Positions 54,816 through 64,000 of a DNA stretch of 64,000 nt are shown one piece after another (the first letter of the stretch is position 1; every line of letters begins with the position of its first letter). Position numbers and translations under genes: made by a program. Origin of the DNA: Flavimarina sp. Hel_I_48 (GTDB taxonomy: Bacteria > Bacteroidota > Bacteroidia > Flavobacteriales > Flavobacteriaceae); the NCBI RefSeq assembly GCF_000733945.1, contig NZ_JPOL01000002.1, forward strand, positions 3,597,001 through 3,661,000, given 5' to 3'. The notes under the pieces are model-generated. The model had not been told where the DNA came from, ran no database searches, and worked only from the letters and a program-made list of their open reading frames with translations.

Positions 54816-54850
54816 AAGTTGAATTGTTTTTGTGAAAGTACGAAAAAGTT

Positions 54851-54966
54851 CCCCACCCAACCTCCCCAAAGGGGAGGAGCTACTATTATGAGATTTCTTC
54901 AGTTGGAATCTCCCCTCCTTAGGACTCGCATCCTACGAGCGCAGGGAGAGGAATGCGCAAGGGAGG
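54851..54966. repeat. G/C-rich palindromic intergenic element
   Basis: A 116-nt element unlike the A+T-rich surroundings. CCTCCCCAAAGGGGAGG (54861-54877) is a perfect hairpin. A second part (54909-54966) contains CTCCC/GGGAG, TCCTTAGGA and CTCG/CGAG inverted repeats and ends GGGAGGATT. Only one copy lies in this window. From general knowledge, elements starting like this are scattered in other Bacteroidota genomes, but that needs a search. Confidence 0.55.
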
Positions 54967-54967
54967 A

Positions 54968-56722
54968 TTACCAGTCAAATTTATAAGTAGCGCCCAGCAG
55001 TGCCTGGAAGCCCTGTACGGGTGTGTTTAGCCATTTTTCATAAGAATTATCAAGAATGTTATTCACCCTGGCAAAAACCGATAGTTGCTCATTAAAGCGG
55101 TAACCCAGATGGGCGTTTGCATCAAAGTAGCTGTCTAACGTGACCGTGGTTGCATTAGGACTTATAAATGGACCGGTAATGGCTGTTTGATCTTTACGCT
55201 CGCCCATTAAAAACAATGTTGTTCCCGCATACCACTGTTCCGAAATCTGGTAGTCACCAAAAAGGGATGCTTTGTAGTCTGGTCTGTTCCATGCTTCGGC
55301 GATGCCATCTGTGTCGTAAGAGAAATATTCGGCATTCAGACGTAGCTTAAAGTTGCTGTTCACATCGGCATTGATTTCCCCAAAAAAAGAAGTGGTGCGT
55401 GCATTGGCAAAAATTACCCCATAGGAATTTCCGTATTGATAATCCTGATTCCCTAGATTTCCGGCACCGTCTTCATAGCGCGGGTTGTTCAGGAAAAAGG
55501 CTTCATTATCCTGAGCACCGTAACTACCACGTAGGTTATAGCTAAGGGCATTGGAGAGTTTACCTTTTACCCCTAAATAGGCAGTGTATTTTTCATCTGT
55601 AGGCGCCATATTCTGTAAAGTAGGCGATACGAATGGATTTTGCTGTACAAAGTCACGGTAACTGTTTTGCTTGAGCCCACCTTCTACACCGGCATAGGGT
55701 GTGAAATATTCATCTGCGAGGCGATACGATGCCGAAACTTGAGGATAGAAATAAAAGTCGGTATCACTATTTTCTGTATCGAGATCTACCGCTACGGTAA
55801 CGCCCATATCTAAAGTGAGGTTATCCCGTAATATTTGCAAGGATGGCGAACCTGAAACAAGCAGGTGACTGTAGTTTATTTCCTGAGAATTGTTGTAGTT
55901 ACGGTCAAAGCTTCCGTTTACATAATCTGCTTTAAAATTCAGGTTTATCTTCTCATCAGTAATCGGGAACTCTATTTTGGGTTCTATGATAGCGCGTATT
56001 TCAGAAGAATTTTCGCTATCGCCAAAGTAACGTACCGTTGCCGTGGCACCGTCAAAAAAGGATTCCTGCACATCTACCGTAGTGGTAAGCCCGGCGCCGT
56101 AAAAACTGTGGGTGGGATCAATACCATTGATAAGTTGTGGCGTTGCCAGGCGGGTTAGTTCATCAATACCGTACCAGTTGTAAAGTTGATGTTCAAGCTC
56201 CAGATCTGTGATCCAGTTTACATAACGATCACGTGAAGTGTAGTTGAAGTTAAGGTTCGTATCATAAAATTTATCATCAAGCAATACATCTTCAATACCT
56301 CCCTGTGACGAATTGTGATTAAGGTAAATGCCAAAATTGCGATCACGGTCTATCTCAAAGTTGGTATAAAATTCGGCCAGCGCGCTTTGATAGGTGCCAA
56401 AGCCCAGCGTGGCGTAATTATCATACAATTTAGGCGGCTTTATTTTTTCGATCTCTTCCGCACGGCCTTTTGCAGGAGTAAACGTAGAGGCTACCGGTAC
56501 TGAAAAGATTCCGTAAGTGACTTTCTTCTTTGCGGTATTTACAGAATCGCTTAATTGTGGAGTGGCTTTGACCTTGAATGCATCGCCTATTTCTGGAGTG
56601 TAAGGTTTTACAACATTAACCACTTCTGTGCCCAGATTGTCCTTGTCCTGCGCAAAACCGGGCAGGGTGAAAAGGAGTAGGGTGGCTGCGGAAATATATA
56701 AAGGCTTCAAATTTATAATCAT
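54968..56722 (-). CDS. TonB-dependent-receptor-like outer-membrane beta-barrel
   Basis: A 584-residue outer-membrane protein. MIINLKPLYISAATLLLFTLPGFA is a Sec signal; a longer start at 56746 adds eight residues before it. No full TonB plug is seen, so this is the barrel-only form. Alternating beta-strands run from YATLGFGTYQSALAEFY to LSVFARVNNILDNSYEKWL and the terminal GFQALLGATYKFDW, which ends in aromatic Trp as barrels do. It follows the TPR gene by 94 nt on the same strand, a pairing seen in other Bacteroidota. Cargo unknown. Confidence 0.82.
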   Translation of the reverse strand: MIINLKPLYISAATLLLFTLPGFAQDKDNLGTEVVNVVKPYTPEIGDAFKVKATPQLSDSVNTAKKKVTYGIFSVPVASTFTPAKGRAEEIEKIKPPKLYDNYATLGFGTYQSALAEFYTNFEIDRDRNFGIYLNHNSSQGGIEDVLLDDKFYDTNLNFNYTSRDRYVNWITDLELEHQLYNWYGIDELTRLATPQLINGIDPTHSFYGAGLTTTVDVQESFFDGATATVRYFGDSENSSEIRAIIEPKIEFPITDEKINLNFKADYVNGSFDRNYNNSQEINYSHLLVSGSPSLQILRDNLTLDMGVTVAVDLDTENSDTDFYFYPQVSASYRLADEYFTPYAGVEGGLKQNSYRDFVQQNPFVSPTLQNMAPTDEKYTAYLGVKGKLSNALSYNLRGSYGAQDNEAFFLNNPRYEDGAGNLGNQDYQYGNSYGVIFANARTTSFFGEINADVNSNFKLRLNAEYFSYDTDGIAEAWNRPDYKASLFGDYQISEQWYAGTTLFLMGERKDQTAITGPFISPNATTVTLDSYFDANAHLGYRFNEQLSVFARVNNILDNSYEKWLNTPVQGFQALLGATYKFDW

Positions 56723-56816
56723 GGAATTGGTTTGGATAATTATCATTATAATGCGCTAAAAACTAGTATTTGGGGCAGTTTTTTGACCTTTTAAGGTCGA
56801 AAACAGCTTCGTATTT

Positions 56817-59800
56817 CTAGTTTTCCTGTACGGAAGCATTGGTTTTTGATTCGGCTGCTTTGATTTTGACCTGTTCTGCTCTTGCGGCGGCAACAAGTTC
56901 TGGATAGTCACTAAAGTTGCTGATCACGTTATCAAGGATGTACGTGGCCTGATACGCGTCTTTGAGGGCGTAAAAGTTTTTGGCCATAAGTAAAAGTCCT
57001 TTTCCGCCATAAACTTTATAACCGCTGTAATCTTTAGCAAGCTTTTGTACCGCGTCGTTAGATCCTTTAAAATCGTTTTCTTTGTTTTTAAAATACGCAT
57101 CGTAATAAAGTGCTTCCGCTCCCAGTTCGCCGGTGGCGATTTTTTGTACTTGCGCGTAGGCTTCTTTTGCTCGGGGTTCATTTCCGGTTTGCATGGCGCT
57201 GCGGGCGATAATCACCTGCGCATCACTTTTAACGTTGTTGTCGATCTTGGAATTCGCCAGTACTTTTTCCGCATACGCCACCGCTTTATCATATTGCTTT
57301 CCTTCGGAATAGGATTTCATCAGGTTGCTCTGTGCAAAAATGGTGTTCTGCGCAATGTCAGACTCTTTTTCTAAACGGCTCAGGACAGGAATGGCAGCGG
57401 TATAATTTTTTTCGCTCAGATAAACTTGTCCCAGACGGGCAAGTGCCTGCTCTGTAAACTCGCTGCGCTCTTTAGCAAGTACAAACTTGTAATGTGGAAT
57501 GGTCTTTTCAAACTGGTTTTCTGAAAAATAGAGTTGACCCAGATAAAAATGAGCCTCCAGGGCACGTTGTCCAGTAGGATATTGTTGCAGGTATTCTTCA
57601 AACTGCGCACGGGCATTGTCACCTTTGTTTTCCACAAACTGCTTTTCCGCGGAAGCGAAAGCGGCATCATCCAACTCTGAATCTTCTACAGAAATATAGT
57701 TTAGCGTATTTGCCCAGCGGCCAAATTCATCCACCTGACCCAAGTCAATATAGATTAACTTGGCAGAAGCAACCGCTTGCACCCCTTCTGGCGTACCGGG
57801 AAAATCTGTGGCAACCTTTTTAAAGATATTAAGCGCCTCATCGCTACGGCTGGTATTATCATAAATAAGGGCTTTTTTAAGTAATGCTTTTGAAACAAAC
57901 TTGCTCTGCGGAATCTCTGCGACCAATTTATCATAGGCATCAATCCCTTCCTGATTCTTTTGTAGGGAAACATAGGTATTTCCCAGTTCATAAAGGGCAT
58001 CATCACGATAACTTGATGCTGGGAAACGCGAGGTAAAATCACGCAATCCCTCAATTTTATCGTTCTTGCGATCCACAAAACCATAACTGATGGCTTTTTG
58101 AAAAGCGGCATAGTCCCGCTCTGCACCAGGGATTTCAAGAGCAGCATTGTATGCTTCCATCGCTGGCCAGTATTTGCTATCTATAAAGTAACTGTCGCCC
58201 AGGCGCATGTATGCGTCACCTTTGCGTACCTCGTCAGCAATCCCAGACTTTGCATAGCGATCAAAGTACCGGGCTGCTTCACTATAATTTCTTTTTTTGA
58301 AATAGGCGTAACCTAAATTATAGGGAAGGTTTTCATATTCTGGTAGGCTACGGGCAGCACTGCTGGCTTCAAATTGATTGAAGGTTGCAATGGCCGCGTC
58401 AATACGGTTTACATTGTATTCACTTTCTGCTTTCCAATAGAGCGCTTTTGAGTTCAATTCGGCATTTTCGGGATATTTTAGTGCTTTTGTAAAGCTTACC
58501 ACGGCATCATCATATTTACCGGCATTGTACTGATCAATACCGTAATAAAAAGCAACTTGTTGAAAAGCGGCAGGATCTTTAAAGTCTGCGCTGCTTTCAA
58601 AGAGGCCCATGGCCGCCTCATAATTTTTAGAAGTCAGGTAACTGTCTATCAGAAGGGATTCCATTTCCTGCTTTTGCGGTGCATCCTGATATGTGGCGAG
58701 AAAGCTGGTAATAACTTTTGGTGGTGCCTCATAGGCATTACCGATTTCATAGCTCAACTTGGCATAATTATAATAGCTGTCTTCTTTGATTTTAGCATCA
58801 AAATCCATCTCTGAAGCATTCCTAAAGGCATTTAAAGCTTCTTGTTTGCGACCAGTTTTCAAGTACGCGTCGGCCAAATGGTAGTATGCATTTTGAGCCA
58901 CACTGTTCTTTCCATCCACAATTTTATTAAATTCGCTGATGGCCTGTTCAAATTCTCCTTGCTTGTAATAGGTATATCCTAGCTGATAATAGTCGGTATT
59001 GGTCCATTTACCGCGATCTCCTTTATATTCTTTAAGGTAGGGAAGCGCTTCGGCATATTGTTCAAGGTTGAAATAACTTTCACCAATGATTTTGTTCAGT
59101 TCTGAAACTTCGCGGCGATCTGCCGTGGCAAGTTTTTCTTTCGCCTGGGTAATGGCTTCCTGAAAGTTGCCCGATTTAAAAGCAAGGTCTGACTTAAAGT
59201 AGGAAAGTTCTTCCTGCTCGCCCTCTTCAGCTTCTACTTCTTCAAAAAGCTCTTTTGCCTGATCATAATCGTCGTTGCCATAAGCAATAAAACCTTCGTA
59301 ATATTTTGCGCGCGGGCCATATTTTTCAGAATCGTGCACACGGGCAAAGTAGGCAAGTGCTTCTTCTGGCTGGCGGGTTTTAAAATGTACATACCCCATA
59401 TTAAAGTTGTAGCGTTCCTGCTCTTTACCACTCAAATTGCCTACCTGGGTCTGCTCGTACCACTTTTTGGCTTTGCCGTAATTCCCATTTTCAAAATAGT
59501 AATCGGCAACATCTTTAAAAGCTGAATTGCGCTTGGTGCTTGTAGGATAATCCTCAACAAAGTGCTGCATAAGCTGATCTGCACCTTGTTGATTCAAACG
59601 TACCGCCGCATTTGCAATATAGTATGCACAGTCTGCTTTTACGGTTGCATCTGTTGCTTGTTCCTTAACTTGTTCAAAAAGTGCCTGTGCCGGCAGGTAT
59701 TGCTGGTTGCTGTATAGCGTAAGCGCCTTGTTATACTGTACCAGGTCGTTAGTAAAAGCGGCCGATTGCTGGGCGCTCAGTGGCTCCACGCTTAGGAGTA

Positions 59801-59834
59801 TAAATAGGGAAAACGTGAGAAATCTATAAATCAT
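56817..59834 (-). CDS. Large periplasmic tetratricopeptide-repeat protein
   Basis: A 1005-residue protein with signal peptide MIYRFLTFSLFILLSVEPLSA, then about 20 or more TPR-like units from residue ~30 to ~990 (for example AYYHLADAYLKTGRKQEALN, ALYWKAESEYNVNRIDAAI, ALARLGQVYLSEKNYTAAIP). Repeats are Tyr/Ala-rich at the standard positions. There is no enzymatic domain. TPR solenoids scaffold protein complexes, and adjacency to the outer-membrane barrel suggests a periplasmic partner or assembly role. It is the first gene of the pair. Confidence 0.9.
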   Translation of the reverse strand: MIYRFLTFSLFILLSVEPLSAQQSAAFTNDLVQYNKALTLYSNQQYLPAQALFEQVKEQATDATVKADCAYYIANAAVRLNQQGADQLMQHFVEDYPTSTKRNSAFKDVADYYFENGNYGKAKKWYEQTQVGNLSGKEQERYNFNMGYVHFKTRQPEEALAYFARVHDSEKYGPRAKYYEGFIAYGNDDYDQAKELFEEVEAEEGEQEELSYFKSDLAFKSGNFQEAITQAKEKLATADRREVSELNKIIGESYFNLEQYAEALPYLKEYKGDRGKWTNTDYYQLGYTYYKQGEFEQAISEFNKIVDGKNSVAQNAYYHLADAYLKTGRKQEALNAFRNASEMDFDAKIKEDSYYNYAKLSYEIGNAYEAPPKVITSFLATYQDAPQKQEMESLLIDSYLTSKNYEAAMGLFESSADFKDPAAFQQVAFYYGIDQYNAGKYDDAVVSFTKALKYPENAELNSKALYWKAESEYNVNRIDAAIATFNQFEASSAARSLPEYENLPYNLGYAYFKKRNYSEAARYFDRYAKSGIADEVRKGDAYMRLGDSYFIDSKYWPAMEAYNAALEIPGAERDYAAFQKAISYGFVDRKNDKIEGLRDFTSRFPASSYRDDALYELGNTYVSLQKNQEGIDAYDKLVAEIPQSKFVSKALLKKALIYDNTSRSDEALNIFKKVATDFPGTPEGVQAVASAKLIYIDLGQVDEFGRWANTLNYISVEDSELDDAAFASAEKQFVENKGDNARAQFEEYLQQYPTGQRALEAHFYLGQLYFSENQFEKTIPHYKFVLAKERSEFTEQALARLGQVYLSEKNYTAAIPVLSRLEKESDIAQNTIFAQSNLMKSYSEGKQYDKAVAYAEKVLANSKIDNNVKSDAQVIIARSAMQTGNEPRAKEAYAQVQKIATGELGAEALYYDAYFKNKENDFKGSNDAVQKLAKDYSGYKVYGGKGLLLMAKNFYALKDAYQATYILDNVISNFSDYPELVAAARAEQVKIKAAESKTNASVQEN

Positions 59835-59881
59835 AGAATAATATTTGCGGTTGTTTTGTCAGTATTGCAATATAAACGGCC

Positions 59882-59889
59882 CAAAGTTA
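59882..59889 (-). promoter_or_regulatory. Putative -7 element of the TPR/barrel operon
   Basis: On the minus strand TAACTTTG is a full TAnnTTTG match, 47 nt upstream of the TPR gene ATG. The nearest TTG is 26 nt further upstream, slightly beyond the usual spacing. Confidence 0.42.
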
Positions 59890-60105
59890 GTGGCTTTTTG
59901 ATTGCTATAACGCTACAAAAGTGCGATAATTATGTTAAGATGAAGATTGGTTTTGTATGAGAATAGTTATCAATGTAAAGAGACGTTAGAAATGATGTTC
60001 TCTATCGCGTTTTCTTTGTTGGAAGTGATATACAGGATGTAGCTTTGAACTTTTTAATTGTATTTTGGACGGCTCAATGCATATGCCTCTGTAAAATGGG
60101 ATTTA

Positions 60106-61443
60106 ATGACTAGAAAACAGGCGATTTTTATTCTTTTAGGCTTGGGGATATTGTGTCGAATAGCCAGTTGGTTTGCCTACACCTGGTCTGTTTCTATTTT
60201 TAATGACACGGAAACCTATACCTTACTTGCACAAAAAATTATTGATGGAGCGCTTATAGGTTACAATGGGGAGCGCACGCCTATGTATCCTTTGATCATC
60301 GTATTAAGTGGGCTAAACCTGCACCTGGTCGTTCTGATACAATGTATTTTCGGACTTTTATCTTCTTATTTTGTGTTTGATTCCACGAGCAGGATAACCT
60401 CTAATTTAAAGGTTGGTTTAGCTGCGGGAGTCGTTTTTACTTCTTTTCTTAATATCATTTTCTTTGAATTTTCCATTCTTAGTGAAACGCTGAGTTTATT
60501 TCTTTTCACCTGCGTAGTATGGCTCTATATTCGTTTTGAGTTTTATAAAGGAATTTTTAGCCTAAAAGGTTCAATTTATTTAAGTTTATCCTTGGCGGCG
60601 TTGTTTCTGACTCGTCCATTCTTTCTTTATTTTTCACTGGTTATTTCAGGAACAGTATTTCTTCGCTACATTTTAACCCGATGGAAATTTTCTGTACTAC
60701 ACGCCACGGTAATCTTATTGCCTACAATGCTCTGTTTCCTGAGTTGGAGCAGCCTCAATTATAAAAATACGGGCGCTTTTGTGGTGACTTCTTATTATGG
60801 AATAAACCTCTCCCAGGCCACAATGCCATTTTTTGAAAAAGCGCCAGATGAGCACCGGCTGATCAGGGATATTTATGTGGCGCACCGCGATACCATGTTA
60901 GCAAACGAGGAAGATGCAGCGATGGCCATTTGGCGGGCGCTTCCAGAACTTGAGGAGAAGACGGGCAAGGATTTACCGCAGCTATCGGCAGAACTCGCAA
61001 GTATTTCCCGGAACCTGATCAAAGAACATCCTATAGATTATCTAAAATTATCCGCGCGTTCCTGGGTGCTGTTTTGGCGCAGTTCCTTTTATATGGTTCC
61101 AGAAAACTTCAGAAATAGCAACTGGCGGACCGCTTTTGATAATTTTTGGTCGCTGCAGCGCAAAGGTGTGGTTCTCGCGCATATTTGCCTTTTGTGTGGT
61201 TTTTTACTACTTATTTACAAGGTTTTTAAGCAAAAAGCGCATTTTTTTGATCCCCTTTTTCTCATTGCCATAAGTGTGGTACTTGCTTCTGTGGCGCAGG
61301 CGCTCGTTACTTATGGGAACAATAGCCGGTTTGCCGTTCCGTTCTTTGGTGCGGTGCTTGTTTTTGCTTTTGTTTTTATTTTTAGAATGTACACTTTCTT
61401 TCGCCAAAAGCGGAAAACCATAAAGAAGGGATCAGGCTCCTGA
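60106..61443 (+). CDS. Polytopic membrane glycosyltransferase (GT39/ArnT-like), hypothetical
   Basis: A 445-residue inner-membrane protein with about 10-11 hydrophobic helices. The first periplasmic loop has NDTETYTLLAQKI, an acidic pair like the catalytic Asp/Glu of GT-C enzymes that use polyprenyl-phosphate sugars. NGERTPMYPLIIVLSGLN is the next conserved-looking loop. A TTG at 60058 would extend it by 16 polar residues, but the ATG at 60106 starts right before the first helix. It is 45 nt upstream of ftsE. The acceptor could be lipid or protein; certainty is moderate. Confidence 0.75.
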   Translation: MTRKQAIFILLGLGILCRIASWFAYTWSVSIFNDTETYTLLAQKIIDGALIGYNGERTPMYPLIIVLSGLNLHLVVLIQCIFGLLSSYFVFDSTSRITSNLKVGLAAGVVFTSFLNIIFFEFSILSETLSLFLFTCVVWLYIRFEFYKGIFSLKGSIYLSLSLAALFLTRPFFLYFSLVISGTVFLRYILTRWKFSVLHATVILLPTMLCFLSWSSLNYKNTGAFVVTSYYGINLSQATMPFFEKAPDEHRLIRDIYVAHRDTMLANEEDAAMAIWRALPELEEKTGKDLPQLSAELASISRNLIKEHPIDYLKLSARSWVLFWRSSFYMVPENFRNSNWRTAFDNFWSLQRKGVVLAHICLLCGFLLLIYKVFKQKAHFFDPLFLIAISVVLASVAQALVTYGNNSRFAVPFFGAVLVFAFVFIFRMYTFFRQKRKTIKKGSGS

Positions 61444-61452
61444 AATTTATGC

Positions 61453-61460
61453 TATTTTTG
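61453..61460 (+). promoter_or_regulatory. Putative -7 element of ftsE
   Basis: TATTTTTG matches TAnnTTTG, 28 nt before the ftsE ATG and 10 nt after the stop of the preceding gene. No -33 TTG is seen. Confidence 0.35.
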
Positions 61461-61488
61461 ACGTGAATTTCTTTAATCCCTGTTTTTT

Positions 61489-62175
61489 ATGTCCCAGACG
61501 GAAGTACTTCACCTTAACAATGCCTCCATTTTTCAGCGTGAAAACCTGATTCTTTCTAACGTGAGCATTACCATAAACAAGGGCGAATTTGTCTATTTGA
61601 TAGGAAAAACAGGTTCTGGAAAGAGCAGTTTTATGAAAACCCTGTATGGCGATCTTCCACTTCAGGAAGGGCAGGGGCGCATCGTAGACTTTGATCTCGC
61701 CGAATTGAAAGAACGTCAAATCCCTTTTTTAAGACGAAAGTTGGGCGTTGTATTTCAGGATTTTAAATTGCTCAATGACCGTAATGTGGCAGATAATCTG
61801 GGATTTGTTCTTAAAGCGACCGGCTGGAAGGACAAAAAGGAAATGCAACAGCGCATCGATACGGTACTTGATAAGGTTGATATGAAAACCAAAGGTTTCA
61901 AGTTTCCGTACCAGCTTTCGGGAGGGGAACAGCAGCGTGTGGCAATTGCCCGTGCCTTGCTCAATAATCCCGAGCTTATCCTTGCAGATGAACCTACCGG
62001 AAATCTGGATCCGCAGACGTCGGTTGAAGTAATGGGCGTACTGCGCGACCTCAATAAAAACGGCAATACCATTTTAATGGCTACCCACGATTATGCACTA
62101 TTGCTAAAATTTCCCTCAAAAACATTAAAATGCGACGGGAGCAAGATTTTTGAAGTGGTGCAAAAAACCATTTAA
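61489..62175 (+). CDS. ftsE: Cell division ATP-binding protein FtsE
   Basis: A 228-residue ABC ATPase. [19 protein letters not shown] is Walker [21 protein letters not shown] the Q-loop region with the FtsE-like KLLNDRNV sequence, [16 protein letters not shown] the signature and [13 protein letters not shown]alker B. With FtsX it links the divisome to peptidoglycan hydrolases. No ftsX is adjacent; Bacteroidota often encode it elsewhere. It is followed 83 nt later by two GT2 genes. Confidence 0.92.
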   Translation: MSQTEVLHLNNASIFQRENLILSNVSITINKGEFVYLIGKTGSGKSSFMKTLYGDLPLQEGQGRIVDFDLAELKERQIPFLRRKLGVVFQDFKLLNDRNVADNLGFVLKATGWKDKKEMQQRIDTVLDKVDMKTKGFKFPYQLSGGEQQRVAIARALLNNPELILADEPTGNLDPQTSVEVMGVLRDLNKNGNTILMATHDYALLLKFPSKTLKCDGSKIFEVVQKTI

Positions 62176-62258
62176 TGAGCTCATCGCGCAACTGGTCATG
62201 AACAGTTCCATATCTTGGTAGGACTTAAATTGCTTATACATCAACAAACCACCACGTA

Positions 62259-63146
62259 GTGATTTCTATTCTGATCCCTGTCTTTAATTACAATGTGGTG
62301 CCCCTGGTTTATGCGGTCAATGAGCAGATAAAAAATCTACAGCATCCCTATGAGATTATTGTTCTGGATGATCATTCTACTAATCTCAATATGGAAAGTG
62401 CCAATAGTAAAATTGGAACAATCCCGCAGGTAACATATCTAAAAGCTCCCAGAAATAAAGGTCGGTCAGCAACACGACATGCGCTCGCACAAGCCGCAAC
62501 TTCAGAATGGCTTCTTTTTCTGGATGCTGATGTCATGCCTTCTTCTCCCCAGTTTATTAAAAAGTATCTCGAAAATCATAAAAAAGCATCCATCGTTTAT
62601 GGCGGAATCACTTACACTTCCCAAAGTCCAAAAGATCATATTTTACGTTACAAATATGGTAGGGAGCGAGAAGCGCAACCCGTAGCGCAGCGTTTGAAAA
62701 ATCCTTATATCAGTATAATTTCGCAAGGGTTTTTAATTAACAAAAACCTCTTTTTAAAAGTGAATCCGTATAAAGAAAACCGCTACGGACTTGATGTGCT
62801 TTTTACCCATAATTTGAAAAAGGAGGCGGCCAGCGTTTTACATATTGACAATCCTGTTGTTCATGAAGGGCTGGAAACCGGTCAAAAATTCATTGAAAAG
62901 TCCGAAAAAGCAGTGCAATCGCTGCTATTTTTAACTGAAAACGGCCAAATTCCCGAAGATCATTATCGCATTCAAAAAGTGGCTTTAAGACTTAGAAAAT
63001 GGAAGCTAAGTGGTTTATTTACTAAAAGTCTAGCTATCTTTAAAAAGAAAATGGTCAAAAACCTTCTTTCTAAAAACCCATCACTCTTTATTTTTGATGT
63101 CTATCGTTTGCATAAATTTCTAGAAAAACAAAAGCCCCATGCCTGA
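62259..63146 (+). CDS. Glycosyltransferase family 2
   Basis: A 295-residue GT-A enzyme. The N-terminus ISILIPVFNYN and VLDDHSTNL form the nucleotide site, NKGRSATRHALAQ and LLFLDADVMPSS the DXD. It starts with GTG at 62259; an in-frame stop 33 nt upstream excludes a much longer form. The C-terminal basic segment is probably membrane-associated. Its last codons overlap the next GT2 by 8 nt, implying coupling. Role in a second glycan or glycolipid pathway is inferred. Confidence 0.87.
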   Translation: MISILIPVFNYNVVPLVYAVNEQIKNLQHPYEIIVLDDHSTNLNMESANSKIGTIPQVTYLKAPRNKGRSATRHALAQAATSEWLLFLDADVMPSSPQFIKKYLENHKKASIVYGGITYTSQSPKDHILRYKYGREREAQPVAQRLKNPYISIISQGFLINKNLFLKVNPYKENRYGLDVLFTHNLKKEAASVLHIDNPVVHEGLETGQKFIEKSEKAVQSLLFLTENGQIPEDHYRIQKVALRLRKWKLSGLFTKSLAIFKKKMVKNLLSKNPSLFIFDVYRLHKFLEKQKPHA

Positions 63147-64000
63147 AATTTCGGTAGTTGTTCCCATTTTCAATAAAGCGGCATATTTAAAACAGACGAT
63201 ACAATCGGTTTTAAACCAGACATTTTCTGACTTTGAAATCCTCGCGGTCAACGACGGTTCCACAGATGGAAGCCTTCATATTTTGAAAGATTTTCAGGAT
63301 GCGAGGTTGCGTATAATCGATCAAGAAAACAGCGGACTCTCCAGTGCCAGGAATGTGGGAATCAGGGAAGCCACAGGTGAAGTTATTGCATTGCTAGATG
63401 CAGATGATCTCTGGAAGCCACAACATCTCAACAACCTCATTTTTCTAAGTCAGCATTTTACGGAAGCGCATCTTTATGGTACCGGCTATGAGGAATATTT
63501 TCCGAAAGGAAAAGTGGTAAAACCGAATATTAATCGGCCAAAACAGACCGAAAAACCCCATATTATCACTGATTTTTTTGAAGCCAACATACAGCAACCG
63601 CTCGTCGTGCCCAGTAGTTTTGCTTTCAGGAAGGTTATAGTAAATGAAATAGGTGGATTTGACCCTAAAATCTCTTATTCTGAAGATGTGGATTTCTACA
63701 TTCGGGCCAACTTAAAATACCGTTTTGCCTACCAACCAGAAATTACCTGCCGCTACATCATGGAATCTGTGAATCAGATCACGCGCAGCCGAAAAAGCGA
63801 CCGGATTATTCCAGAGTTTCAGCGGTATCTGGACGAAAACCCAAGTCATTTAAGCTTAAAACAGTACATCAACCTTAAACGCTATTTCCTGGCGATTTTC
63901 TATAAAATTGAAAACCGGCCAGATCTTTTCCGCGAAATGCGTGCTACAATAGATACCTCTTTATTGAACACAAAGCAACGCCAACTTTTAAACGCGCCTA
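63139..64000 (+). CDS. Glycosyltransferase family 2 (cut by window edge)
   Basis: 287 codons are visible from an ATG at 63139 to the window end with no stop. ISVVVPIFNKAAYLKQTIQS, VNDGSTDGSLHIL and EVIALLDADDLWKPQHL are the GT-A motifs, and FDPKISYSEDVDFYIRANLK is the conserved acceptor-side Glu-Asp segment. It starts inside the previous GT2 gene by 8 nt. The C-terminus is missing, so only the family can be stated. Confidence 0.9.
   Translation, partial: MPEISVVVPIFNKAAYLKQTIQSVLNQTFSDFEILAVNDGSTDGSLHILKDFQDARLRIIDQENSGLSSARNVGIREATGEVIALLDADDLWKPQHLNNLIFLSQHFTEAHLYGTGYEEYFPKGKVVKPNINRPKQTEKPHIITDFFEANIQQPLVVPSSFAFRKVIVNEIGGFDPKISYSEDVDFYIRANLKYRFAYQPEITCRYIMESVNQITRSRKSDRIIPEFQRYLDENPSHLSLKQYINLKRYFLAIFYKIENRPDLFREMRATIDTSLLNTKQRQLLNAP

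Overview
The window looks like chromosomal DNA of a marine-type member of the Flavobacteriaceae (Bacteroidota). The evidence is a type IX secretion (T9SS) C-terminal sorting domain on a malectin/kelch protein, lipoproteins with an acidic stretch right after the lipobox Cys, flavobacterial promoter elements (TTG-N17-23-TAnnTTTG), an overall A+T-rich composition, and gene families typical of the group. The genus cannot be fixed from the sequence alone. No rRNA, tRNA, CRISPR array, insertion sequence or phage gene was seen.

Layout. (1) 1-7.5 kb is housekeeping: a leftward group (2OG-Fe(II) oxygenase, SUI1 factor, DUF1835 protein, nucleoside phosphorylase, truncated polyphosphate kinase), then a rightward fused alpha/beta 2-oxoacid dehydrogenase E1, a DUF1328 micro-protein and two envelope lipoproteins. 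(2) 7.6-15.8 kb is a leftward glycan locus: GT4 glycosyltransferase, PglC/WcaJ-type sugar-phosphate transferase, five consecutive paralogous sugar-transfer-associated ATP-grasp ligases, and a PglD/NeuD-type acyltransferase. The ATP-grasp block has its own convincing promoter. (3) 16.2-19.9 kb is a tightly packed type III polyketide synthase operon: FAD oxidoreductase, methyltransferase, PKS and a FabI-like reductase. (4) 20-27 kb holds a threonine aldolase, an aspartic-protease-like protein, a Tat-exported Gfo/Idh/MocA oxidoreductase and a large secreted malectin x4/kelch protein. (5) 27.3-47.9 kb is the main Wzx/Wzy exopolysaccharide locus: UDP-HexNAc epimerase and dehydrogenase (predicted UDP-GalNAcA supply), Wzx flippase, a QueC-like PP-loop ATPase, a pyruvyl transferase, GT4 and GT2 enzymes, an EpsG-type polymerase, a CapK/PaaK-like adenylating enzyme, two paralogous surface beta-helix lipoproteins and three paralogous GT2s. 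(6) 48-62 kb returns to core genes: ZIP transporter, THUMP RNA methyltransferase, TypA, OsmC, amidohydrolase, and an outer-membrane barrel plus TPR pair. (7) 60-64 kb has a membrane glycosyltransferase, FtsE and two GT2s, the last cut by the window end.

How the parts may fit (inference): the main locus makes, flips and polymerises an acidic, GalNAcA-containing repeat unit decorated with pyruvate. The 7.6-15.8 kb block supplies lipid-linked initiation, acylation and possibly ATP-dependent amide or peptide decoration. No Wza/Wzc-type export or chain-length genes are in the window. The strongest candidates for undescribed biology are the five-fold ATP-grasp array, the QueC-like enzyme inside the polysaccharide operon, the PKS operon and the beta-helix lipoprotein pair.
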